From positions 5,461,001 to 5,525,000 of the forward strand of contig NC_134970.1 of assembly GCF_965638725.1 (NCBI RefSeq): DNA of 64,000 bases. Direction: 5' to 3'. Positions 22,794-34,353 of this stretch are shown here, in pieces. Numbering within the stretch: the stretch's first letter is position 1; each line of letters begins with the position of its first letter. The notes under the pieces are model-generated. The model had not been told where the DNA came from. It worked only from the letters and a program-made list of their open reading frames with translations, and ran no database searches. The position numbers were made by a program, and so were the translations under genes. This DNA comes from Aptenodytes patagonicus. Lineage: Eukaryota > Chordata > Aves > Sphenisciformes > Spheniscidae.

Positions 22794-24099
22794 TGATTCT
22801 GCATTTCCTTCAGTAGCCTGGATGTCTTGGAGTTAGTAGTCACGTCTCTTCGTTCATGGATGCTCGGAGGAGCAGATCTCTGTCCAGTGGCATGGGGGGG
22901 ATCGGGCTCTGATAAAGGCATCGGTGTTGGGGTGATCGTCCTACCTTTCCTTGAGGGGCTGCCCGGACATCTGGAGAGAAGCAGACACTTTCAGAGAGGA
23001 GCTGGGAAGGAGAGCAGAAAGAGGCGAAATCGCTTTTCTTGCACAGAAAGGTATTTGCCTCCATATCTGCTTGGCTTGCTTACAAACGGACAATGTAAAG
23101 AATTGCATGGGCGACGGTGGTCCCGGAGCCGGGGCTGCATGTGTGGGCGCTGGGCGGGCGGTTCGCATTGCATATTAAATGTTTTGGTCCAAATCTACGT
23201 TAGGGGTGGACGTTACCTGCGCACCTTTCGTGAGCAGCTTTTGAACTGAACATCGAGAAGGAAAACAATATTAATGGAAGAGTTTTATGGAGTATTACAG
23301 GGAAGGATCTTCTTCCTTTCGATTTTTGAGTTAACCTATAGAATTGAGTATGGAGCAGGTAAAAATAAACCAAAAAGATATTTTTTTCTCTTATATCTCT
23401 TGATTTTTAGTATTTTGGAGAAATTACTCTATGAAATATCAATAGTGCCTCTTTTACTTTTATGACAAAAATTCTGGGATTATTTTTTCCTTCAGGAGAG
23501 TGTAAATTGTATGCTAATTTACAAGGAAAATACATGAACGTTTAGAAAAACCATTACCTTTGTGGCTATCTTTAATAATGGATTTATGAAGGGTTCATAA
23601 AAGATAAGTCGTGTAACAAGCAGGTTACAGATGCATGTATTATAGATAACAATACCAGATTCATTAATGATGATCCAGATGTTTGTAAACATCTGATAGG
23701 ACTTGAAACAACCCCTAACAGATGAGTAGCTATTTATTAAGATATCTGCTAATTGTTTACTAATAAATAAATGCTACAACAATGTTGATATGAAATACTA
23801 CCTACGTCATTAAAAAAGCATGGAGGAAAAGCATTGCTGAGACATGGGGGCTGTTGCAGGAATGAACTTCAAATATTTTTACTTCCATTTCCCTTTGCCT
23901 ATTTGCAGCACCTTTGATTAACTCTTTTGAAGTGTGATATTTTAATATCGACTCCAGGATCGGGTGTCTGGGAAGATGGTTGGCCTTGCTTTTCCGAGAG
24001 GTTTGCCTGGCCTGTGAGAAGTTAAAAGCAACTTGTCCTTGTGGCTACTTTGGCAAACGTCATTTTTTTTGCTTTCCAGTGGCACGGGGTGCGTTCAAG

Positions 24100-24560
24100 A
24101 TGTTTTTTTGGGCCGTCTGCTGCTTTTTCTGTGAGCGTGTTCCTCACTGCTGGCCGGTAGAGTCGCGCGGCTCTGAATGGTGCTGTATATGGCTGCATGC
24201 CCCGGCCATGTTGGGGAGCTATTAAAAACCTTCCCCACCTCTTTTTGTTTTTGCTTATTTGGGGTTGGGTTTTTGTTTTTTGGTCTGTTTGCTTTTTATT
24301 TTTCCACTCCAGCAACGCGGCGAGGCGAGGACGTGAAGTCACTACCAGCTTCCCTACAGGCAAAGCTAAGGAAACAAAATGGCCGACGGTCAGCCATTTT
24401 GTGCCAACGCAGCCGGCTGGCTGCACGCAGGCTTCACGTTGGTCGGGGCTGGTTCTGCTCCAGTCCAGCCCGTGCTCCAGGAGGCTGAAAAGCCTCTCAG
24501 AGACGCAGGGCCCTGATTTCCCGCTGAGAAGCCCTGCCTGTCCCCGGCACGTTTTGGCAC
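24100..24560. promoter_or_regulatory. Second CpG-rich patch with YY1-like palindrome
   Basis: A short CpG-enriched stretch in otherwise AT-rich DNA, including GCCATGTT (24200-24207) and the palindrome at 24374-24402. It lies 3.6-4 kb upstream of the let-7 hairpins and may be an alternative promoter or a nearby enhancer of the same transcript. Confidence 0.4.
24374..24402. promoter_or_regulatory. Palindrome of two convergent YY1-like sites, copy 2
   Basis: Left arm ACAAAATGGC (24374-24383), nine-base spacer (24384-24392), right arm GCCATTTTGT (24393-24402). The ten-base arms are perfect reverse complements and identical to the inner ten bases of the arms at 21.8 kb, while the spacers differ. 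Conserved arms with a free spacer suggest a binding architecture rather than a recent duplication. Confidence 0.6.
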
Positions 24561-25799
24561 CGACGCGCGGGTCTGTGGCTATACAAAGGCTGAAAGCAGT
24601 GTCTGCTTCTAAAGGAGCGACTTTGTTGTTTTATGGTTTCCTCCTCCCTCCTCCCCCCTCCTCCATTTCATTCAGTGCTCCTTAATAAACCAGATCAGCT
24701 CCTCAAAGCTTCGGAGCCTTTCCAGCTACTCTCCGAGGTGAGCTCTGTGCCTCCCTGTTTTAAAGGCAGAGACTTGGCCATGCTCGGGCATCTTTGGTCT
24801 GCAGATGCTTCGAAATTTGGGGGCCATCAGCTTGAGTTGTCTGCTGGGGGTCATCACAAGCCGCCCTGAGCCCTGCTAACTGAAGAACAATTGTAGGTCA
24901 CCTCTCCCTCCCAAAAATGAGTCTGAAAGCTGGACTGGAAATGCCATTTTTTTGCCAGCCTGGAGGATCTTGCTGTGAAGAAACTTATTAATCCTTTATC
25001 TGCCCATTTCTCTCGCCCCTCCAAGCACCTCTAGACAGCAGGACTGTGCTGTGGCACACGCTGAGCCGGGGGACCTTCCTGCAGTCTCTCGCAGAGACTG
25101 ACTGAGCTTTTTCACAAAAATCACATTTGGCTAGTTTTGAAGGACTCATATGAATCTGGGAAGGGGAAATTGCAGTGCCACTACCTTAACGTCTGCACAG
25201 AAAATGGTGTTTTTCAAAAAGAGGTCCAGTTCTTAGCAGTCAAGTATCCAAAAATCTTCGAAAGCTGGGCTTAAATAACTTAGAAGGCAGTGAGAGGCTT
25301 TGGGGTATAGGCTTCTGACTCCTACAGACCCTGTTGGCTATTTTATCCAGAATTTTGCATAGCTACATCACATTCAGGCACTTGTAAATCTAATGCTTCA
25401 GCAGCGATATGCTAGAAGGGAAGGCTTCGTGTCTGGAAAGCAGGGCAGAGCTGGAACGCAGCTCACTTTGGCGATTGCCTTGGGATTTTTGCTGAGAATC
25501 TCGGTAGATACAGAGTTTGCACAAATCTTATGGCTGCATGGATATATGACTAATTCATAATGCCTCTTTGTGAAACCCCAGTGGGGTTTTCCCATTGAGC
25601 TGCTATCCAGTATGTGTGTGATCTTCTCTCTCTCCCAGGATCTATGATTCTCCTGCAGATATTAAAATGGAACATCACTTTTTCCCTCTCTGTCAAAGAC
25701 AGTTGGGAGAGGTGGATATCGACCTGTCCTAACCTGGTTAGGCTGGCCTAGGCAAACCTTTGCCCTGGCAGTGTGACGACAGACTGGAGCAGGACTTCC

Positions 25800-25985
25800 C
25801 AAGGCTGGTTCCAGTGTCAGCTTTACCATGGACTTGCTGTGTGATCTTTGGCAAATTTGGTCACCTCTCTGCTTCTCCTTCTTTCCCCATCTTTTGTCTT
25901 GATGGTTTAGACCACAAGCCATCCAGGAGAGGGGCTTGCTCTGATTGCCATTTGTATAGCACCTAGCACAAACAAGTGTGACAGT
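25800..25985 (+). mobile_element. MIR/CORE-like SINE remnant
   Basis: The order of motifs fits an old MIR-type SINE: GACTTGCTGTGTGATCTTTGG, then CACCTCTCTGCTTCTCC and TTCCCCATCTTTTG. A tail follows with TTTAGACCACAAGCC, GGGGCTTGCTCTGATTG and TATAGCACCTAGCACAA. It is clearly diverged from any consensus. Assignment is by eye and memory. Confidence 0.55.
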
Positions 25986-26612
25986 GATACTAAGGGTAGG
26001 ATGGTCATGGTGATCCTTACCGAGCATAGCATTCCTAAATCCTCCTCTTTGACTCCTTTCTTCACGGATCCTGGCAAGATCAGGATTGCAGAGTCAGCAG
26101 CTGGGTATTCCCGAAACCTATACTCGTTAAGACAATTATTATAATTAAATCTCCAGTTTTCAGGATTACTTATAGAAGTCAGAAGGGATTTTTTTTTCTC
26201 TCCATGTATAATTAGATCTATGTGAACTAGGAGTTATTTAATGTAATTTCCCACCCACAGTTTGAGAGTGGCCCAAATGCCTATTCTCTGCAATGGTATC
26301 AAGAGTGACCTTTTAAATGCCTGGCCTATTCATCTTGCTTATACGCTTAAAATAATATAAGCCACCAGATTGGGAATCAGGAAAAATTGTTCCTCCAGGT
26401 CAGTTGCCAAGAGTCTCTTCAGAGAAGATTAGTGTCCTCTGCTATATGCATCACCTGATGCAATCATCTGGGCCACCCACCTCCCCAGTCCTCTACCATT
26501 GCAGCAACCACTGGCTTTCTTGCCACCATGATCCCTTCTGGTTGATGCCTGTGGCACTAGCTTAATTTTTGGCGGGCTGAAACACTTTAGTCTAAACTAA
26601 TACTTCTGCCCC

Positions 26613-26845
26613 TGAGGAGGCAGAGTGGCCTGTGCCAGACTGGATGGACCTTTGAGCCTGATTGTAACCTTGGTGAAGCTCTGCCTGGTGTTGCACGTCC
26701 TAAGGAGGGATGTGCAACCTCTGTGCATCACTTTCTATGCCAATAAAACAGGAAGAATAATGTTTCCCATCAGAAGGCTGTTTGGGATGCAAGGTACTTG
26801 GCACTGTGGGTGGGCCGGGTACTTAAATGCTATAGGAATCAGTCC
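26613..26845 (+). mobile_element. MIR-like SINE remnant
   Basis: Contains CCTCTGTGCATCACTTTC, AACAGGAAGAATAATG, a degenerate 'gggctgtt' block (GAAGGCTGTTTGGGATGCA) and TACTTGGCACTGTG, in the order typical of the 3' half of MIR elements. Strongly diverged. Confidence 0.45.
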
Positions 26846-28131
26846 TGCAACACTGATTTTTTGACGTTCTTTATAGCCTGTCGCACTAGGAGAGGCCTGG
26901 GCCAGATGGCCTGGCACACTAGGTCATCCCTTGTGAAGGCTGAGTTTGTCAAAGGAAATTAAGAGAATTACCTGGACTGTGTTGAATGCCAGTGAGGACT
27001 TCTGGACAGCTCTGCAAAGGAACAGGGGCACTTTCCAAACCTCGCTGCAAAGATATCCTTGTACCCCAGGCCATCCTAAACTCTCACCTCAAGGATCCCA
27101 GCTGCAATAGTTCACCAAATCTTTGGGAATCTCACTTATTTAGGCTGTTGCCTGTTCGCTGTGGAAGCACGAAGCATTAGGCAGCCTTTGTCCCTTCAGG
27201 GACTTCTGCCTTAGCCCCTGCCTCTCTCACCACAACACTCAGCAGATGTTTGGGGAGGCTGGGGACACCTCCTGCTGAGCTCTCATGGGAAGTCCTCCTT
27301 TGGGTCTCTGCTGTGCTGCACATGCAGCCCGCTTAATGTGCTACTGGTGGCTCCCTTTTCGTTACGTCTTTCTTTAATCTTCAAGGGGAATTCTTTCTCA
27401 TTGCAAAAGAACCTCACACGTTTCTTTTAAACTACCAACTTAATACCTTGCATCTGTATTTGGGTGTACAGAGAATGAAAATGTCTCAGAAGGTGAGCCA
27501 AGGGCTTGGGGGGAAGCCAGTCTGTCTCAGATCCATGCTAATATTGCCTGGCTGTGCTATAGCATTAAAGGGACACCAAGCCTGCCTGTTGCACTCATTT
27601 GTTTAGGAAATGAGATCTGCCTTGATGTACTCGATGCCATTACATTTACAGCCTAAAAGCTTCCTTGTACTCAGTTATTTCTAATCTGCTCAATTCCCTG
27701 GAGCGCATAGCAGCTAAATTGATGGATTCTCTTATCTGGTCTGGCAGGTTTGTTCTAGATATGCTGTGTGTTCAAGAGGTGAGGTCAGCCTGGCTGTATG
27801 TTACTTGGCGTTATTGCAGTTTCAGGAGAGCTGTGCTATCTGCATGTATGGCCCTGGGTTCAAAGGAGAGGGCTGCTGCTTCCCTAAGCCCTTGGGTGCA
27901 TAAAGTTTGCAGCCAGTGTGATTACCAAGGATAAAGTATAGTCTAAGGGGACTGAAGGAGATTTAAAGAAGGAAAGGGAGCTCTACACAAGGTTGGGTAT
28001 GAGACTCCTTTTCCCTAACATCATGAAGTCTGATGAATTTTCATGCATTTCTGTTCACAGGAGCCGTGGAGCAGCCGATGCCTGGATAAGGATCATTTCA
28101 TTGCGTTAGACTGCCACGGTCCCAAGCTGTC

Positions 28132-28220
28132 CTTGAGGCTGAGGTAGTAGATTGAATAGTTGTGGAGTCCGATCCTCCCTTTGAGCTAACTATACAATCT
28201 ACTGTCTTTCCTAAGGAGAC
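28132..28220 (+). ncRNA. MIRLET7K: let-7k microRNA precursor
   Basis: The 5' arm holds TGAGGTAGTAGATTGAATAGTT (28140-28161), which is mature let-7k as known from chicken. The 3' arm CTATACAATCTACTGTCTTTCC (28190-28211) folds back on it with a loop of about 28 bases. The seed GAGGTAG is intact. Position 16 is A where let-7f has U, and the 3' arm still carries the let-7f-type partner, leaving an A-A mismatch. A GGAG (28164-28167) in the pre-element could serve LIN28 binding. let-7 represses growth and pluripotency mRNAs. It lies 203 bases before let-7j on the same strand, surely in one primary transcript. Confidence 0.96.
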
Positions 28221-28335
28221 AGTCAGGTCTTCAGTTCTCGTCATCTACTTCTACACCAAGCATGGAGGCAGGTGGTGCAAGTAATGCAAAACCAGTGATA
28301 CGGCTGTGAATCAGACGAGACCTCTGTACTGCTCT

Positions 28336-28425
28336 GTGGAGGTGAGGTAGTAGGTTGTATAGTTTGGTGGGAGGGATTTTATCCCATTTCAGGTGATAAC
28401 TATACAGTCTATTGCCTTCCTTAAA
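28336..28425 (+). ncRNA. MIRLET7J: let-7j microRNA precursor (let-7a sequence)
   Basis: The 5' arm TGAGGTAGTAGGTTGTATAGTT (28343-28364) is identical to let-7a; in chicken the copy paired with let-7k is called let-7j. The 3' arm CTATACAGTCTATTGCCTTCC (28400-28420) pairs with it across a loop of about 35 bases containing GGAG (28370-28373), a possible LIN28 contact. It is downstream of let-7k in the same orientation, so both are probably processed from one transcript. Confidence 0.97.
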
Positions 28426-28429
28426 GAGC

Positions 28430-31400
28430 AGCAAAACCACTGGAGGACTGGCTCAGCCCACAGAGCTCCCGAGGCATCAGTTCTTTCTGTTGAGGATCCC
28501 AAAACACAGCATGGCATTGTTGAACAACTCGGTGGGTCTTCTTTTATAGCATCCAGGATTGCATTCTTCCAGGGACTGCTCCGTGCCTCAGTCATATGAG
28601 CATGGAGCCACCTACTTACAGAAAACATTACGTCTCTGTTTAATGGGTGCACGAGAAACAATGAAATGAGTTGGTGCATCAGCTCCTGGTGTTCAGTTCT
28701 ATTCTTTTTTTGCAGGAGATGGGCTCAAGTTGTAAAGGGTTTAAGCGTGCAGTTCTTTTCTGGTCTGTTCTCAAGTCTGGAGGGGAGTAGATACTTTGGT
28801 ACAAAGAGGATAGATCTGAGCTTGCGATTTAAGTTTGTAGCACCCAGTTCTGAAATTTGGGTTAAGAACTAGATCCAAGAGCAAGCTTAGCCTGTGGACT
28901 CAAAGCCCTGGGAGCTGATCAGATTTGGCTGGTTGGCCCCTGCTCAGGAAGTGCATTCTGTTTTGGACAAGTTCCCAGCTCTCCCATGGTACAGAGTTAG
29001 AGGGTGGTTCTTTCTGATTTGATAATCCATATCAACCTAACTCACTTATATGCAAACCCTGATGAGGAGATTAGGGCTCCTGTGTATTTACATAGGATAA
29101 ACCAATGATTCAGACTAACACCCTGTCCTAGAGGGGAGACAGGTAAGGAAGAGATGTGAGCCAAAGGGAGCAAGTCCTAATCCTTCTGGGTTCTCTGAGG
29201 CAGGTAGCACTGTCATCTGACAACAGACATATGAGAAGACAGCATGCTTTAGAGCTCTGGCACTTGACAAGGGACAGGGAATCGTTATTTCTTCTCTTAG
29301 GAGCAGATGGGACTATCCCTCTGCCATATTCCAAAGTAAGTAGGATCAAGACCGTGAGTGGAGCTGTAATACGACCAGGGCTGCATCAGTTCTTCAAGAC
29401 TGAAGGACATCTCAGGCCACTATCGCTGCCATCTCACTGTCAGGGAAACGCGTGAGATCTGAGACATCAGGAAGCGAGGGCAAGCAGAGGACACCTTCTC
29501 AGATGAAGTGGGAAGAGAGCTGCAAAAAGAAATTGGAGCCCTCAGATTTCACCCTGAGGAAACGCACAAGGAGACCCAGACCTGACTGCTTGGGCCATAG
29601 GACTCCCCAAAATGAAGCAGTCTGTTTAAGGCTCCTCTGCTTCTCGGGATGGGGCATAGCTGCGGCGAGGCTGGGACGTGACTTCCTCAGGCTGGGCAAC
29701 AGCTGGTGGGTGGGGATGCCGCAGTGTCTAGCAGTGAAGGAATGCAGTCCTCTCTCCATAAATCCGGCTCTTCAGCAGTCCTGGCGACTTGCTGTGCAAA
29801 ACTACAGCTTGGTCCTCTTAGATGCATTATTATCCTCCAGCCGCTTGCTGAGGGGCAGGGCTCCTACCCGCAAATTACTTGGAAGGTACCAAAATAGCAC
29901 CACAAGGATGGGAACAGAGTGGCACATCCACTTCATATTTAAGAGGTATCCCCTAGAAAAGAACTAATCCTGTGCGTCCCAAATGAATTCAGTTCAGTCT
30001 CCCTCCATTGCATTGATGTTAATGCAGAGAATCTCAAGCAGTGAAACTGTGTGAGCTGGAAGCCATGAATGAAATATTACTGGAGATATTATCTTGTGAA
30101 AATAAACTTGTTTTGACTTTTTAAAAACAGTGTCTTTTTATTGCCTTGAAGCGAGCTTGGTTGGTGAATTGGGACCTATAGAGGGGTGGCCAGCATTCCT
30201 GCGTGTCACTGACCAAATTCTCCGGTTGACCAAAATCTTGATCATGCAAGGGAAGCCACAGCCAGGACACGATGAGAATGTGGGGCAGACTGGGTTGGCC
30301 GAGCAGCTGAGACCATCCGTTTTGGCTGTCAGTATGTGCTTTCCTGGGCCAACCCGAATCCTATCACGAAGCCCTAACCTGCTTCCTCATGCTCAGTCAG
30401 CTCAAGGGCTGCAGGTTGGGCTTCTCTCTGCCTTGGATAGTCCTCGCTATAAGCACGTCTATAACTCCAATACCAACAACAGGAGAACACAGGGACTTCC
30501 AGGCTCGACTAACCCATCGTCTTGTCTCTGATAAATCACAACTAGGGCTCAGAAACCTGGCAAGGCAATATTTACTTTTTCTAATGCTTCCTGGTATACG
30601 GGAAAGGGCAGCCTCTGCCCAGGAGGGTTAGCAGGCTGTCCGAGCTTATAACTATGGATATTTGGGACACCCAGCTAACTCGCTGGCCAGGATGCCCAGG
30701 CACGTCTCAGTGGGGCAGCCGCGCTGTGGCAGCAATGCCATCACTGGCTGCAATGGTGGGGAGGGGCAGGCACCTTCTTTTAGCAAAAAGCAGCCAGGAA
30801 ACAAGAGGGAGAAAGGTGGGTCCCCGCCGGCACCCCTGGGGACACTGCAGGACGAGAGCACTTTCAGCCCCAGTACTCAGAGGGAATATTGGGCAGCTAG
30901 CCGGACCTACCAGCATCATGGCCCCAATTGCAAATCCCCCAGGATGGTGCACATGCTTGTTCCAACCCTTCCGACTCACCATGTTCAGGGGAGCTTCAGG
31001 AGCACGAAGCTAAGTGACCTCTCAACCTGCAGCGGGCATGTCCCTCTCCCTGCTGGGAAACAGGACCTGGGGTTGGGGCAGGGAACCAAGCAGGTGGGGT
31101 TAATGCAGCAGCCAAGCCTTATAAACACCACAAATCCCATGATTTTAACCCAACTGACCACAGCTGGTGGTTAAATGCCTCCTCCTCCTCCTACCACACA
31201 TGGCTGTGGGGCTGCCAGGACCCAGCAGCATCTTTGCCAGGGTCTTGGCTCCTTTCCCCTCCAGGAGTTGCCTGCTGCCAGAGCATCCTTCATGCCAAAC
31301 CCCCAAATGGTGTGGAAATGCTGCAAAAGTCTCCCTTGAATGTTTCGTGTCCTCCCCTGCGCACCACACCATACCCTGCCCTTGCCGTGCAGTCACCTTC

Positions 31401-31970
31401 CCTCCTTCCCTAACCCCCCCCTAATTTAGGATTAAACCAAACCAACCCAAATGCCCGTGCTGGCAGGGCTCAGCCCCGCTGTCCTGGGGTGCAGGGGGAA
31501 GAGGAAAGGGGATTTGCTTTCTGGTTTTGAATTTTCTGTTACAAGGAACTCTATAAATAGGTCCTTGCACAACTGCGTGTCTCCAGAAGTCAAAACCTTA
31601 AGGAAAACAAAACTCAACAGTTTTTACAAGGTTCACTAGCCCCAAAATCATGATAAAATATTTAAATCCTAGAATTATTTTGATGGTCTTCTGCTAACGC
31701 TGTTAATCAGCAGCACTGTTGCTCCCAGCTCCATGATGGCTCTCAGCAGGGTGGAGGATCCAGCATTGCAAAAAATCAGGTGTTGACCAAATGCCCTGAT
31801 TTTGCTGGGAGGAGAAATGCTTTTCTGCTCTTTTTATTGCTTATAGGGAATTAATGCTACAGTCTCCTTCACCCAGATGCAAAAACAGTCACCATCCTGA
31901 AATGGTCTCCCAGCTCCATCCCTGCCTGAACCCTCGCCCCTTACAACAGGCGAACAGCAGCCGCTCCGGC
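28430..31970. other. Non-coding DNA after the let-7 pair
   Basis: No protein-coding exon recognised. It probably includes the 3' part of the let-7 primary transcript up to a poly(A) signal near 30.1 kb. The remainder is ordinary intergenic sequence. Confidence 0.4.
30101..30106 (+). terminator. Candidate poly(A) signal for the let-7 primary transcript
   Basis: AATAAA followed by CTTGTTTTGACTTTTT and CAGTGTCTTTTTATTG, a good T/GT-rich downstream element. It is the first convincing plus-strand poly(A) context seen after the let-7 hairpins, about 1.7 kb downstream of them. Confidence 0.4.
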
Positions 31971-31976
31971 TGTATT

Positions 31977-32000
31977 TCATAGAATCATAGAATCATTTCT
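31977..32000 (-). mobile_element. CR1-type LINE 3' tail remnant
   Basis: CATAGAATCATAGAATCATT is the reverse complement of the short repeat (ATTCTATG) that ends many sauropsid, especially avian, CR1 elements. The flanking sequence does not clearly match the CR1 body, so only the tail can be claimed. Confidence 0.45.
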
Positions 32001-33039
32001 ATCATTTGTCCCTAACCCAAGGCTGGATTTTTCTTCCCCGAAAGCAGCTCAGCAGCAGGAGCTCAGCCTGCAACGAGAGCGTGCAGCAGCCACGGCACCT
32101 GGGCAGGAGGTTATTTTTAATCTGAATCTTAACTACATCTGATGCTTGTGATTAAATAAAGCACTAAACTCTCTGTGGGGTTCTGCGTAGCGAGTTCAGA
32201 GCTGCCCAGTTCTCTGCGGTGTCTCTCCCACTGCCATCTGCCGGTCACCGTTTAGCAGGGCTAGTGGTGACCGTGACCTAAAAAAACCCCGCAGGCAGCT
32301 GGTTTCCTGTAAGAGAGCTGGTGCTGCTGGGCTCCTGCAGCAGGATTTCAGGGAGAAGGGAAAGGCAGAGCCGCAGGGCAGCCTCGCCAGGCAAAGCAGG
32401 GGCAGAAGGATGGGGAAAAGCAAAAAGCAGAGGTCTGATCCCAGCGTCGCTCCTGTGCGGCGAGTTGACGCCTCGCAAGGCCCTTTCCCCGCGTGCTGCT
32501 CGCAGCTGGGTGATGTTCTGCAGCGAAAATGCTGCAGAAACACGGGATCTGGGGACACACACTTGCATTTAACTTCTTTCTTTGCTGCAAAGATGAAAAA
32601 GTGTGTGTTTGGGGTGGGAAAGGGCTGGCTGCTGGGCCTCTCAAAACAGGGAGCCAGAAGCGCTCCAGCCCCAGTTTTGATCTCTTTTTTTTTTTTTCCT
32701 CCAAGCTCTCTTCCTCTTGCTTTCCTTGCCCAAAAATTCCTGGTGGGGACACATTTTTGCTTTGCACTCAGCCGGGCGCTCAGGGAATATTCCCTGCGTC
32801 ATCCTCAATCTCCTCCCCCCTTCTGCTGCTTTTACACAGGCTTAAAAACATTAAGTTGCAACCTTGCAAAAACCGGCACCCAGATGCTTTTGGAAAGCCA
32901 AAAAAACCCCTTCAGCACCCCCCAGGAGCCACGTTGTCTTCTGGCAATTCTACGTAAGCACACAATCAAGAGCATTTTACAGATGTAATAAGCAGGCCCC
33001 CAGCCTCCAGATCCCCCAGCGAGACACTGCACACCCCGC

Positions 33040-34353
33040 AACAGACTTTCACAACAGGATTTATTCAGTGCATGCTCTGGGGATGCACGGGACACAGCAT
33101 TATGGGGGAGGACACGAATATTGGCCTTCAGGTCATTCTCCACCTCATCTGTTTAAGAAATCGAAGGACGCACCAACCAGAGAAGGGACTGTATCTCCTA
33201 GTCCCTTCCACCGGTCTGCAAAGCTTGTCGCATATTTAACACACCTTACTGGGAATCCTCAGGCGAAGGGAGCAGAGACATGGGGGAATAAAACACACAG
33301 CGTCCCAGACAATGAAAGCGGTCCTCCAACGAGTCCTGGAACCACTGGTAACCTCTAACATCATTCACCTGGCTCTCTTGAGCTCAAATTGTACCAGCAC
33401 ACGTGATGACTTGTTTCTCCTGGACCAGGTTCCACCACACGCAAAATATATGTCAACCGGGATCTGTATCTAAATTCAAATACACTGAAGTTATGCAAAG
33501 AAGGAAGCCATGCAGAAGAAAGCTGTATGAAGGAGCCGGTAACTCCTCTTCAGCGCTGAAGGTTTTTCTTCTATGCATGCACACAGGTGCAGGCACACGC
33601 GTAAAATAAAGTCATGGCAATGGACTAACTGTGGACTGGGTACATGCGGTAGAGAGCAGAAGAGAGGAAGGAGGCAAGGGTTGCAGAGGTGTGAGGAGGA
33701 GGAGAAAGGAGTACATCTGGGTAGTACTGGCCATAGCTATACCAGAACCAGGAAGGAAATAGAAATCCTCTCCCGTGGGGGGAAAAAAAAATAGCGCCAC
33801 TCTTTTTGGACAAGAAGGAAAGAGAAGAAACTTCTCCAAAATTGAGACAAACAGACACATCAGGAGGGGAAAAGAGCATTTTTGTTGGAAACTCATCCTG
33901 ACAAACACCAAACGCAACCACCATGTCTCATCTACAGACAAACACCAAAACCAATGATCACGTCTCATCGCCACTCCAAATCATTCTGCTTTCCCTGGGG
34001 ACACGGTATGGTGGGGCCTGCCAGCCACACAGGTGGGTGGGATAGCTCATCATTTCCAGTTTGAAAACAGACCAGAAGCCCAGGCTGGCTGGGAAGAAGG
34101 GAGAAGCATCCAAGGTCACCAGCATTATGGCAGACACCCTCCTGCCCTTGGGTCTCCTCAGGAAGGGGACCAAGTTCCCATGGGACTGCCAGCTGCCCTT
34201 GGCTCGTCGGGGCTGGAGCAGGTAAGGCAGCGTAAGAAGAGAGCATGTCAACCTGAATTGTCCATGGTGTCTCCCAAGCCTACCAGGGTTGTGGAACAAC
34301 CAATGCTGAAGAAAGCCTTGGTGACTGGTGCAGAGACAGCTGAGAAAGACCAT
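33040..34353 (-). other. PI16: PI16 3' UTR
   Basis: From the PI16 stop codon to just past the minus-strand AATAAA at 33065-33060, about 1.3 kb. No competing feature was recognised. The end is inferred from the signal. Confidence 0.55.
33060..33065 (-). terminator. Poly(A) signal for PI16
   Basis: TTTATT on the plus strand, i.e. AATAAA on the PI16 strand, in the context CTGAATAAATCC, about 1.3 kb after the stop. Confidence 0.5.

Larger units (their letters stand above)
24561..28130. other. Non-coding DNA upstream of let-7, with repeats
   Basis: No exon recognised. It contains two MIR/CORE-like SINE remnants, annotated separately, and otherwise unremarkable sequence. It is probably part of the let-7 primary transcript or its introns. 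Confidence 0.4.
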
